Of a DNA stretch of 9,444 nucleotides, positions 1-7,384 are shown in pieces. The stretch spans positions 1-9,444 of the forward strand of contig DATILI010000251.1 of assembly GCA_035476635.1 (NCBI GenBank), in the 5' to 3' direction. The position numbers and the translations under genes are program-made. Below the pieces are notes generated by a model, which was not told the DNA's origin, did not search any database, and was given only the letters and a program-made list of their open reading frames with translations. Numbering within the stretch: position 1 is the first letter of the stretch; each line of letters starts with the position of its first letter. Source of the stretch: DATILI01 sp035476635. Its GTDB lineage: Bacteria; Pseudomonadota; Gammaproteobacteria; Burkholderiales; Burkholderiaceae_C.

Positions 1-465
1 TGCCCCTGCGGCTACCTCGGCTCGCCGCAAAAGGCCTGCCGCTGCACGCCGGACCAGGTGTCCCGCTACCAGGGCAAGCTCAGCGGCCCGCTGATCGACC
101 GCATCGACCTGCATGTGGAAGTACCCGCATTGCCCCCGGCCGACTTGCTGAACGCGCCACCCGGCGAATCCACCGCGAGCATCCGCGAGCGCTGCACTGC
201 GGCGCGCCAGCGCGCGATGGAGCGCCAAGGCAAGCCCAACCAGGCGCTGCAGGGCAAGGAGATCGACCAGCACCTGGCGCTGGAAGACGCCGCCGGCAAA
301 CTTCTCAACACCGCGGCCGCGCGGCTGGGCTGGAGCGCACGCTCCACACACCGCGCGCTCAAGGTGGCGCGTACGATTGCCGATCTGGCGGGGGCAACGA
401 CGACGCAGGCCAACCATGTGGCCGAGGCGGTGCAGTACCGGCGTGCGCTTCGCACCAACACTTGA
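1..465 (+). CDS. comM: ComM/YifB family AAA+ ATPase (Mg-chelatase-like), 3' part only
   Basis: The reading frame is open from base 1, so the gene begins upstream; 154 C-terminal residues are visible of about 500 usual for the family. ComM is a hexameric AAA+ helicase that promotes branch migration during recombination of incoming DNA in natural transformation. Seen here: the Cys-rich CPCGYLG...CRCTPDQV segment (residues 1-20 of the visible part), followed at once by RYQGKLSGPLIDRIDLHVEVP-type sequence, the best conserved stretch of YifB/ComM. After it comes the C-terminal Mg_chelatase_C domain, with its LNTAAARLGWSARSTHRALK helix and a final VAEAVQYRR. The Walker motifs lie outside the window. 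The stop is TGA at 463-465. The patatin gene follows on the same strand after 26 bases, so the two may be co-transcribed. Family assignment is secure; a role in competence is inferred from the family. Confidence 0.93.
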   Translation, partial: CPCGYLGSPQKACRCTPDQVSRYQGKLSGPLIDRIDLHVEVPALPPADLLNAPPGESTASIRERCTAARQRAMERQGKPNQALQGKEIDQHLALEDAAGKLLNTAAARLGWSARSTHRALKVARTIADLAGATTTQANHVAEAVQYRRALRTNT

Positions 466-481
466 ATCGCAGCAACTTGCC

Positions 482-491
482 GAGGAACAGG
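482..491 (+). promoter_or_regulatory. Ribosome binding site that decides the patatin start
   Basis: GAGGAA at 482-487 lies four bases before the ATG at 492. A TTG at 462, in the same frame and overlapping the comM stop (TTGA), could give a protein ten residues longer by stop-start coupling. It has no Shine-Dalgarno-like sequence upstream, so the ATG is preferred. Confidence 0.6.
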
Positions 492-2468
492 ATGATCGCT
501 GTCGCAACACCGGAAGACGCAGTCCCGCCGCCTTCGCCGATACCAAAGCCCATGGTGTTCGCCACCGAATGCGATTTGGTCATGAAGGGCGGCATCACCA
601 GTGGCATCGTCTATCCCCTGGCCATCGTGGAGATTGCCAGGGCATTTCGTTTGCGCAGCATTGGCGGCACCAGCGCCGGGGCCATCGCTGCCGCCGCGGC
701 GGCAGCGGCAGAGCTGGGCCGCCAACGGTTCAGGAATGGCGAAATTTCCTCGGATCCGAATGGCTTCGGCGCCTTGAAAGGCTTGCCGGAACACTTGTGC
801 GCGACGGCGGCTGACCAGCGCGGCACCAAGCTATTGGCCTTCTTCAAGCCCAAGCCCGCGCTACGCCCCATCTTCGACATCCTGACCACGGCGCTGGCCG
901 TGAAGGATGCGCGGGCCCGGCTGCTGGTGGGAACCAAGGCCTTGCTGCGCCACTACAAGTTGCCCGCCCTGCTGGCCGTCGCGCTGGGCACGCTGCCTCT
1001 GTGGTGGCTGCAGCTTGCCTGGTCGACGCTTGCAGCGTGGCTTGCCGTCCTGCTGCTGACAAGCATCCTGGTACTCGGTTTCACCGCCTGGGCTGCCGTT
1101 GCGGCCATCGTGCGCGAGCTCCCGCGGAACCGGTTTGGCATTTGCTCGGGGATGCCGGAGGCGGACGACCCGGCCAAGGACGAGGCCTTGACGATCTGGC
1201 TGGCCCAGTACTTCGATCGGCTGTCGGGGCAAGCCCAAGCGTTCGCCGGCCAAGACAAGCCGCTCACCTTCGGAGACCTCAAGGCCCACGGCATCGACCT
1301 GCAGGTCATGACGACTTGTCTGACGCTGGGGCGGCCTTTTCGATTGCCGTTTGGCAATAGCCCAAACGTGCGGGAAAACAATCTGTTCCTGTTCAAGGAG
1401 CAGGAGTTTCGCGAGTTGTTTCCAGCGGAGGTGGTCGACTGGATGAAGGCCCATGAACGTCCCTATAAGAGTGCGGATGGGTCGGGGCCCTTGGGCAAGA
1501 TAAATTTCGACGGATTCCTGAACTTGCCGTTGCCCGATGATTTTCCCGTGGTGGTGGCGGTTCGCATGAGCCTGAGTTTTCCGGTCCTGCTCAGCGCCAT
1601 TCCGCTGTACGCCATCGATTTCCGCAAACCACGCGTGGCGGGCGAGACGCCGGAATGCTGCTGGTTCACCGACGGCGGCATCGGGTCGAACTTTCCGATT
1701 CATTTCTTTGACAGCGCCTTGCCAACCCGGCCCACATTCGGCTTGGATCTTGGCCACACCGAGGACGCCGGTACGCAACGCGTGGTTTTCGCCAAGGACA
1801 ATGGCGACGCGCGGCTTTCCTATTGGCGGCGCTTCACCTCCAGCAACGGCCTGAATTCAATCGCTGGATTCCTGGCAACCCTTGTCGGCGTGGCCAAGGA
1901 CTGGAATCACGAGGCCTTGTCGCACCTGCCGGGGTTTCGCGACCGCATCGGGCTCATCCAATTGACCGACGAAGAAGGCGGCCTCAATCTCACCATGCCG
2001 GCCGAGCGCATCGCCGCGCTCACGGGCTATGGACGCGAAGCCGGCCTTGAATTCGTCCGGCGCTTTGGCGACCCGAGGAAGTGGGCCCCTGGCACGACAG
2101 CATCCAGGATGGATTGGGAAAATCACCAGGCGATTCGGCTGCGACTCTTTCTGGCATCGATCTCCGAGCTGCTTGCCGGCCTGCACAAGGGCAGCCGTCA
2201 GCTCGCGGGGACGCCACAGGCCTACGAACGCTTTTTCCAGGGGCCGTATGGGCCGGTCAGCTATCGGTTTACCGGAATCGGCAGACTGGGCTTGAGCCCA
2301 GGATCAGGTCTGCACACGACCCAGGCGGGTTTGGCCAGGTGGATACTGGACCAGCTGCTGGGCGTGTCCAGTCGCATTGCGAACACAGGGTCCGCCACGC
2401 CTGGCGCAGAGCCCGCCAAAAATGCGCCAAAGCCGATCCCGGAGTTGAAACTGCGCCCAAGAATCTAG
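492..2468 (+). CDS. Patatin-like phospholipase with inserted transmembrane hairpin
   Basis: The 658-residue protein has the full patatin active-site set. The glycine-rich oxyanion loop is KGGITSGIVYP (about residues 32-42), the nucleophile elbow is GTSAG (Ser61), and the second catalytic residue is in DGGIGSNFP (Asp394). Patatins are Ser-Asp dyad lipid acyl hydrolases. The oddity is the spacing: about 333 residues separate Ser61 and Asp394, far more than in plant patatin or small bacterial patatins. That stretch holds a strongly hydrophobic segment at about 157-207 (LLAVALGTLPLWWLQLAW, then LAAWLAVLLLTSILVLGF), enough for two membrane spans. No signal peptide is visible, so the catalytic parts on both sides probably face the cytoplasm and the enzyme sits on the inner membrane. 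An Ala run (about 66-73) follows the elbow. Substrate unknown; a hydrolase on membrane phospholipids is inferred. The gene follows comM closely and its stop overlaps the convergent acyltransferase. Confidence 0.85.
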   Translation: MIAVATPEDAVPPPSPIPKPMVFATECDLVMKGGITSGIVYPLAIVEIARAFRLRSIGGTSAGAIAAAAAAAAELGRQRFRNGEISSDPNGFGALKGLPEHLCATAADQRGTKLLAFFKPKPALRPIFDILTTALAVKDARARLLVGTKALLRHYKLPALLAVALGTLPLWWLQLAWSTLAAWLAVLLLTSILVLGFTAWAAVAAIVRELPRNRFGICSGMPEADDPAKDEALTIWLAQYFDRLSGQAQAFAGQDKPLTFGDLKAHGIDLQVMTTCLTLGRPFRLPFGNSPNVRENNLFLFKEQEFRELFPAEVVDWMKAHERPYKSADGSGPLGKINFDGFLNLPLPDDFPVVVAVRMSLSFPVLLSAIPLYAIDFRKPRVAGETPECCWFTDGGIGSNFPIHFFDSALPTRPTFGLDLGHTEDAGTQRVVFAKDNGDARLSYWRRFTSSNGLNSIAGFLATLVGVAKDWNHEALSHLPGFRDRIGLIQLTDEEGGLNLTMPAERIAALTGYGREAGLEFVRRFGDPRKWAPGTTASRMDWENHQAIRLRLFLASISELLAGLHKGSRQLAGTPQAYERFFQGPYGPVSYRFTGIGRLGLSPGSGLHTTQAGLARWILDQLLGVSSRIANTGSATPGAEPAKNAPKPIPELKLRPRI

Positions 2469-3232
2469 GGGGCGGGCTTCACCGGCGCATCTCCGTACGC
2501 CGCCGCAATCTGCTCATTGATGGTCCGCCACAGCGGCCGCACGAACAGGCGCAGCCCGGAAACAATGTCGGACACCCGCATCAGCGAAGGCACGCGCATG
2601 CCGCGATGCTCCACCGGCGCGCCGATCGGGACGATGTTGACGCCCAGCTTGGCGAAATGCTGCGCCAGGCGCGGTTCGGTCAGGGTCAGCAGGTATTCGA
2701 TGCCATGGCGCTGGGCCAGGGCCACGGCGCCGATGTACAGGCTGACGGGAATGTAGGGAAACCGCGACTGCTGGGCGTCGCCAAAGTCACCGTCCTGGAT
2801 CGACACCTCGCGGCCCTGCTCGCCTTTGCGCCGGCGAAAGTCGGCCATGACCGCCAGCCGCGAGACCTCGGCCATGCGCTCGCGCGGCAACTGGGACGGA
2901 TCGATGACGCTGCGGTCCAGCGTTTCGCGGCAGTAAATCTCCAGCGGCAGCAAGGCTTCGGGCGCCGCCGGGTCGGCCAGAACCAGCCGGGCGCAACCGA
3001 CGAGGCGCCGGGGTTCGTTGGCCGTGCGCAACAGGCAATGCAACGAACGGCGGTCGTAGGCGTCGGTTTCGCGCTGGTCTTCCCGCACCGGCTCAAACCC
3101 CAGCTCGCGGGCATATACATCGTGGCGGATGAAATAGACATCGTTGCGCAGCGAATCGGTCAGCGCCGGCAGGATCTCGAAGGACTGCCTGAAGCCTTCG
3201 GCCAGATTGAATCTCTTGGGGGTGGTGCTCAC
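2465..3232 (-). CDS. PEP-CTERM/exosortase-associated or FeeM-like N-acyltransferase
   Basis: The 255-residue protein starts at a GTG (3230-3232). An open frame extends upstream to 3394, but family-like sequence begins at FNLAEGFRQSFEILPAL, so the GTG is preferred despite a weak ribosome site (GAAAG). Motifs follow the fold shared by autoinducer synthases, FeeM N-acyl amino acid synthases and the exosortase-associated acyltransferases: IRHDVYARELGFE (about 35-47), the acidic D-x(2)-D near 57-60, VGCARLVL (78-85) and EVSRLAV (122-128). LuxI-type enzymes place substrate-binding Arg, Asp and Glu-x-x-Arg in the same order. Such enzymes transfer an acyl chain from acyl-ACP to an amine, often an amino acid. 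No exosortase, PEP-CTERM protein or exopolysaccharide gene is in the window, so the gene looks separated from its usual cluster. The acceptor is unknown. It converges on the patatin gene with a shared CTAG stop and diverges from the MFS gene. Confidence 0.82.
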   Translation of the reverse strand: MSTTPKRFNLAEGFRQSFEILPALTDSLRNDVYFIRHDVYARELGFEPVREDQRETDAYDRRSLHCLLRTANEPRRLVGCARLVLADPAAPEALLPLEIYCRETLDRSVIDPSQLPRERMAEVSRLAVMADFRRRKGEQGREVSIQDGDFGDAQQSRFPYIPVSLYIGAVALAQRHGIEYLLTLTEPRLAQHFAKLGVNIVPIGAPVEHRGMRVPSLMRVSDIVSGLRLFVRPLWRTINEQIAAAYGDAPVKPAP

Positions 3233-3269
3233 ACGCTGGTACTTTCGTTTTTCCGCATTGTCCTGCCCT

Positions 3270-3289
3270 GTTGCGAAGTGTCCCGCAAC
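3270..3289. repeat. 20-bp dyad GTTGCG-N8-CGCAAC
   Basis: Perfect 6-base arms at 3270-3275 and 3284-3289 surround eight bases. The dyad lies between the acyltransferase start (3232) and its candidate promoter (3299-3327), just downstream of the predicted transcription start. That is a plausible place for a repressor site. No bound protein can be named. Confidence 0.35.
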
Positions 3290-3298
3290 CACTGCGCC

Positions 3299-3327
3299 TG
3301 TATAGCGGGAATGTGCGCGGCGCGCAA
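3299..3327 (-). promoter_or_regulatory. Candidate sigma70 promoter for the acyltransferase gene
   Basis: On the minus strand TTGCGC (3322-3327) and TATACA (3299-3304) are 17 bases apart, giving a start near 3292 and a leader of about 60 bases. The -10 matches the consensus at four of six positions and the -35 at three, so this is only a moderate candidate. Confidence 0.33.
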
Positions 3328-3341
3328 CCCGTGGCCAGTTT

Positions 3342-3356
3342 GCGGTGAAATACCGC
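3342..3356. repeat. Short dyad GCGGT-N5-ACCGC upstream of the MFS gene
   Basis: Perfect 5-base arms (3342-3346 and 3352-3356) around gaaat lie 36 bases before the MFS start. It could be an operator or a small leader hairpin. A dyad this short can easily arise by chance in GC-rich DNA. Confidence 0.22.
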
Positions 3357-3392
3357 CATGCGTTTTTTACACATCCCCAAAGGGCCGCGCCC

Positions 3393-4589
3393 ATGACCTA
3401 CGACCGCCGCCTGGTGGGCTGGCTTTCACTCGGGCAGCTCATCAGCTGGGGCAGCGTGTTCTATGGCTTCTCGCTGCTCCTGGCGCCGGTGGAGCTTGAA
3501 CTGGGCTTGAGCCGCACCGAATCATCGCTGGCCTTCAGCCTGGCCATGCTGGCCGAGGGCTTGCTGGCCTATCCCGTCGGACGCTGGATCGACCGCGGCC
3601 ACGAACGCATCGTGATGACCGGCGGCTCGCTGCTGATCGCCGCATGCCTGGCCCTGCATAGCCAGGTGCACAGCCTGTGGGCCTATTACGCGGTATGGAT
3701 CGGCCTTGGCGCGGCGCTTTCAGCCACACTCTACACGCCAGCCTTTGCCGTGGTCACCCGGCGTTTTCCAACGGATTTTCGCCGCGCCATCATCACACTG
3801 ACATTTCTCGGGGGCCTGGCGAGCACGGTTTTTATTCCGCTGACCGCCTGGCTGATCCAACTGCTCGGCTGGCGCGATGCGCTATGGGTGCTGGCCGCTT
3901 TGCACCTGCTGCTGTGCGCGCCGCTGCATGCCTGGATCTTGCGCGACGCCCCGGCGCACGCGCTTGCTGCCCACGCAGGCAATGGCGCCGCCGCGGCGAT
4001 GCCCGCCGCCGCGCCGCTGGCCCGCTACCTGCGCAGCCCCGCATTCCTGCTGATCGGCGCCTTCATGGTGCTGCTGATGTCCGTCACTGCCGCTTTGCCG
4101 CCGCACATGGTGAGCCTGCTGCGCGAGAGCGGCCTGGACGAGGCCTGGGCCATCGCACTGCCCGCGAGCATCGGCGTGATGCAGGTGCTGGGGCGCGTGT
4201 TACTGTATTTCTTTGAACACCGCTTCGACCTGCATCTGGCCAATCGGCTGATCCCGTGCCTGATCCCGGTGGGCCTGGCCATGCTGCTGGCAGGCGGGCA
4301 CCACGCCGGCGCCGCCCTGGCGTTTGTGGTGCTGTACGGCATGGGCAACGGCATGCTCACCATCGTCAAGGGCACGGCCATCGCGCAGTATGTGACGCGC
4401 GACCATGTGGCCTCGCTGAACGGCGCGTTGGGTTTGCCGACCGCATTGGCCCGGGCCTTCGCACCGTTGATGCTGGGGATGCTCTGGAGCCGCGAGGCCG
4501 GCTATGCGCTCGGGCTGTGGGTGCTGCTGGGGATCAGCGTGATGGCCGTGCTGGCGTTGCTGCTGGCGCAGCGACGGGCATTGCCCTGA
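3393..4589 (+). CDS. Major facilitator superfamily transporter, substrate unknown
   Basis: The 398-residue protein consists of about twelve hydrophobic segments with little sequence outside the membrane, the usual size and pattern of a 12-span MFS carrier. MFS motif A is seen after the second span as GRWIDRGHER (about residues 63-72), which fits the G-x3-D-R-x-G-x2-R consensus. A longer polar and Ala-rich stretch (about 192-212) marks the central loop between the two six-helix halves. The second half contains GMGNGMLTIVKG, a type seen in Burkholderiales MFS proteins of unassigned substrate. The ATG at 3393 is chosen because AAAGGG lies eight bases upstream; a GTG at 3345 in frame would add 16 residues without a good ribosome site. 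The gene diverges from the acyltransferase, perhaps sharing control, and ends four bases before the convergent metH stop. Export or uptake cannot be told from the sequence. Confidence 0.88.
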   Translation: MTYDRRLVGWLSLGQLISWGSVFYGFSLLLAPVELELGLSRTESSLAFSLAMLAEGLLAYPVGRWIDRGHERIVMTGGSLLIAACLALHSQVHSLWAYYAVWIGLGAALSATLYTPAFAVVTRRFPTDFRRAIITLTFLGGLASTVFIPLTAWLIQLLGWRDALWVLAALHLLLCAPLHAWILRDAPAHALAAHAGNGAAAAMPAAAPLARYLRSPAFLLIGAFMVLLMSVTAALPPHMVSLLRESGLDEAWAIALPASIGVMQVLGRVLLYFFEHRFDLHLANRLIPCLIPVGLAMLLAGGHHAGAALAFVVLYGMGNGMLTIVKGTAIAQYVTRDHVASLNGALGLPTALARAFAPLMLGMLWSREAGYALGLWVLLGISVMAVLALLLAQRRALP

Positions 4590-4593
4590 CCGA

Positions 4594-7356
4594 TCACAAG
4601 TTCGGCGCCAGCAAGCGTTGCAACTCTTTTTCCGGCAAGCCCCGCCGCTGTGCCAGGTCCCGCAGCTGATCCTCGCCAATCTTCCCCACATTGAAGTAGG
4701 TGCTCTGCGGATGGGCCAGATAAAAGCCGCTGACACTGGCCGCCGGCGTCATCGCCAGGCTCTCGGTCAGGCCCATGCCGATCTCCTCGCAGCGCAGCAA
4801 CTCGAACATGCCACCCTTGACGCTGTGGTCCGGGCAGGCCGGATAGCCGGGCGCGGGGCGGATGCCCTGGTACTTCTCGGCGATCATCTCCTCGTTGCTC
4901 AGGCCCTCCTGCGGCGCGTAGCCCCAGAGGTCGCTGCGCACGCGCTTGTGCAGGCATTCGGCAAACGCCTCCGCCAGACGGTCGGCCAGCGCCTTGAGCA
5001 TGATGGCCGAGTAGTCGTCCAGGTCGTCAGTGAAGTACTTCTCTTTTTTCTCGACGCCGATGCCAGCCGTCACTGCGAACACGCCCGCATAGTCGGCGGC
5101 AACGCCCTTGGGCGCGATGAAATCGGCCAGGCAGCGGCTGGGGCGCATCACGCCATCGATCACCTGCTTCTCGGCTTGCTGGCGCAGGCCGTGCCAGGTC
5201 AGCGCCACCTGGCTGCGGCTGTCGTCCGTATAGAACTCGATATCGTCATCGTTGACCGTGTTGGCCGGGTACAGGCCGACCACGGCGCTGGCCGTGAGCC
5301 AGCGGCCTTCGATCAAGCGCTTGAGCATGCGCTGGCCGTCGGCATAGACGCGCACCGCCTCGGTGCCGACCACCTCGTCCTTCAGGATCGCCGGGAACGG
5401 CCCGGCCAGATCCCAGGTCTGGAAGAACGGGGCCCAGTCGATGTACTGGGCCAACTCGGCCAGGTCGAAGTTCTTGAACACGCGCCGGCCGAGGAATTTA
5501 GGGGTGGGCGGGGTGTAGGCCGACCAGTCGATCGGCGTCTTGTTCGCCCGCGCCTTGGCCAGGGGCCACAGCGGCACCTGCTTCTTGTTGGCGTGCTGCG
5601 TACGCACCTTGTCGTAGTCGGTATTCAGGTCGGCGATGTACTTCGTGGCCTGCTCGCTCAACAGGCTTTGCGCCACGCTCACGCTGCGCGAGGCGTCGGG
5701 CACGTAGACCACCGGGCCTTCGTAGTGCGGCGCGATCTTCACCGCCGTGTGCACGCGGCTGGTGGTGGCGCCGCCGATCAACAGCGGAATCTTCTTGATG
5801 CGGAAATGCTCGTCCTTTTGCATTTCGCTGGCCACGTACTGCATTTCTTCCAGGCTGGGAGTGATCAGGCCGGAGAGGCCCACGATGTCCGCGCCCTCGA
5901 CCTTGGCGCGCGCCAGGATTTCGTGGCAGGGCACCATCACACCCATGTTGATGACCTCGAAGTTGTTGCACTGGAGCACCACCGTCACGATGTTCTTGCC
6001 GATGTCGTGCACATCGCCCTTGACGGTGGCGATGATGATCTTGCCCTTGGCGCGCACGTCCTCGCCGGCCGCTTCCTGCTGGCGCTTTTCTTCCTCGATG
6101 TAGGGGATCAGGTGGGCCACGGCCTGCTTCATCACGCGCGCGGACTTCACCACTTGCGGCAGGAACATCTTGCCCTGGCCGAACAGGTCGCCGACGATGT
6201 TCATGCCATCCATCAGCGGGCCTTCGATCACGTGCAGCGGCCGGCCGCCCTTGGCCAGGATGCCCTGGTAGGCCTCTTCGGTGTCTTCGGTGATGAAGTC
6301 GGTGATGCCGAGCACCAGCGCATGCGACAGGCGCTGCTGCACGGTGCCGGCGCGCCATTCGTTCTTCTTGCTGTCGTCCTTGGCCGCGCCCTTGGCGCCC
6401 TCGGCGATCTCGACCAGGCGCTCGCCGGCATCGGGCCGGCGGTTCAGCACCACGTCTTCGACGCGCTCGCGCAGGATCGGCTCCAGGTCGTCGTAGACAC
6501 CGACCATGCCCGCGTTGACGATGCCCATGTCCATGCCGGCCTGGATCGCGTGGTAGAGGAACACGGTGTGGATAGCCTCGCGCACCGGATCGTTGCCGCG
6601 AAAGGAAAAGCTCACATTGGAAACACCGCCCGAGACCTTGGCGCCGGGCAGGTTCTGCTTGATCCAGCGCGTGGCGTTGATGAAGTCCACCGCGTAGTTG
6701 TTGTGCTCCTCGATGCCGGTGGCAATCGCGAAGATGTTGGGGTCGAAGATGATGTCTTCCGGCGGAAAGTCGACTTCATCGACCAGGACGCGGTAGGCCC
6801 GCTCGCAGATCTCGACCTTGCGCTCATAGGTGTCGGCCTGGCCCTTTTCGTCGAAGGCCATGACCACGGCCGCGGCGCCGTAGCGGCGCAGCAACTTGGC
6901 CTGGTGCTTGAAGGCGTCCACGCCCTCCTTCATCGAGATCGAGTTGACGATGCCCTTGCCCTGGATGCAGCGCAGGCCCGCTTCGATGACTTCCCACTTG
7001 GAGGAGTCGACCATGATCGGCACGCGCGCGATGTCCGGTTCGCTGGCGATCAGGTTCAAGAAGCGCACCATCGCCGCCTTGCTGTCCAGCATGGCTTCGT
7101 CCATGTTGATGTCGATCACCTGCGCGCCGTTTTCCACCTGCTGGCGCGCCACGGCCAGGGCCTGCTCGAATTCGCCGTTCAGGATCATGCGGGCGAACGC
7201 CTTGGAGCCGGTGACGTTGGTGCGTTCGCCGATGTTGACAAACGTAGCGCTTGGGGACAGACCTTCAGCTCTGTCCTCAACTGAATAGGTCGAACCGATC
7301 TTGACCGGCTCCAGGCCGGACAGCTTCATGGAAGGGACTTGTGTGTTGGGGGACAT
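4594..7356 (-). CDS. metH: Cobalamin-dependent methionine synthase, large part lacking the homocysteine domain
   Basis: The 920-residue protein matches E. coli MetH (1227 residues) from the pterin domain onward. Order seen: methyltetrahydrofolate-binding domain from FVNIGERTNVTGS (about 39-51) through NIFAIATGIEEHNNYAVDF; the B12 cap helices (about 335-430); the B12-binding domain with GDVHDIGKN (447-455), His450 being the lower cobalt ligand, plus GLSGLITPS (493-501); and the AdoMet-binding reactivation domain with RPAPGYPACP (833-842). The N-terminal Zn/homocysteine domain is absent, and the protein begins in the linker. Many betaproteobacteria carry MetH as two genes, so this is probably a natural split and not a truncation. 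The partner must be elsewhere, since the next gene upstream is a PACE pump. The enzyme moves methyl from 5-methyltetrahydrofolate via cobalamin to homocysteine in the cytoplasm. The ATG has a strong GAGGTGA site and lies downstream of an SAH riboswitch. Confidence 0.95.
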   Translation of the reverse strand: MSPNTQVPSMKLSGLEPVKIGSTYSVEDRAEGLSPSATFVNIGERTNVTGSKAFARMILNGEFEQALAVARQQVENGAQVIDINMDEAMLDSKAAMVRFLNLIASEPDIARVPIMVDSSKWEVIEAGLRCIQGKGIVNSISMKEGVDAFKHQAKLLRRYGAAAVVMAFDEKGQADTYERKVEICERAYRVLVDEVDFPPEDIIFDPNIFAIATGIEEHNNYAVDFINATRWIKQNLPGAKVSGGVSNVSFSFRGNDPVREAIHTVFLYHAIQAGMDMGIVNAGMVGVYDDLEPILRERVEDVVLNRRPDAGERLVEIAEGAKGAAKDDSKKNEWRAGTVQQRLSHALVLGITDFITEDTEEAYQGILAKGGRPLHVIEGPLMDGMNIVGDLFGQGKMFLPQVVKSARVMKQAVAHLIPYIEEEKRQQEAAGEDVRAKGKIIIATVKGDVHDIGKNIVTVVLQCNNFEVINMGVMVPCHEILARAKVEGADIVGLSGLITPSLEEMQYVASEMQKDEHFRIKKIPLLIGGATTSRVHTAVKIAPHYEGPVVYVPDASRSVSVAQSLLSEQATKYIADLNTDYDKVRTQHANKKQVPLWPLAKARANKTPIDWSAYTPPTPKFLGRRVFKNFDLAELAQYIDWAPFFQTWDLAGPFPAILKDEVVGTEAVRVYADGQRMLKRLIEGRWLTASAVVGLYPANTVNDDDIEFYTDDSRSQVALTWHGLRQQAEKQVIDGVMRPSRCLADFIAPKGVAADYAGVFAVTAGIGVEKKEKYFTDDLDDYSAIMLKALADRLAEAFAECLHKRVRSDLWGYAPQEGLSNEEMIAEKYQGIRPAPGYPACPDHSVKGGMFELLRCEEIGMGLTESLAMTPAASVSGFYLAHPQSTYFNVGKIGEDQLRDLAQRRGLPEKELQRLLAPNL

Positions 7357-7357
7357 G

Positions 7358-7384
7358 GCTCACCTCGAACTGGAATCGGTGAGC
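7358..7384 (-). promoter_or_regulatory. Alternative hairpin that hides the metH ribosome binding site
   Basis: On the minus strand GCTCACC (7378-7384) is perfectly complementary to GGTGAGC (7358-7364), with 13 bases between. The downstream arm covers the Shine-Dalgarno GAGGTGA (7360-7366). The upstream arm shares bases 7381-7384 with the 3' pseudoknot strand of the riboswitch (7381-7386), so the two structures exclude each other. This is the expected form of a translational ON switch. Confidence 0.72.

Noticed and set aside
462..491. The TTG at 462 as the patatin start, coupled to the comM stop by TTGA
   Set aside because: It has no ribosome site, while the ATG at 492 has GAGGAA at suitable spacing, and the ten extra residues show no family feature.
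861..1778. A 305-codon minus-strand frame opposite the patatin gene
   Set aside because: The product is rich in Gln, Arg and Gly without domain signature, and the plus strand carries the patatin active-site motifs throughout.
2081..3499. A 472-codon plus-strand frame crossing the patatin end, the acyltransferase and the MFS start
   Set aside because: It overlaps three supported genes in other frames or strands, and its translation shows no family motif.
4561..4613. A 9-bp inverted repeat TGCTGGCGC/GCGCCAGCA around the MFS/metH junction, as a possible bidirectional terminator
   Set aside because: The loop is 35 bases, no T-tract follows, and both arms simply encode Leu-Leu-Ala at the ends of the two convergent genes. 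A coding coincidence explains it.
4618..7284. An 888-codon open frame on the plus strand, opposite metH
   Set aside because: It is the antisense image of a GC-rich gene whose third-position bias removes stops. The translation is a low-complexity mix rich in Asp, His, Ala, Val and Leu with no known domain, while the minus strand encodes an unmistakable MetH.
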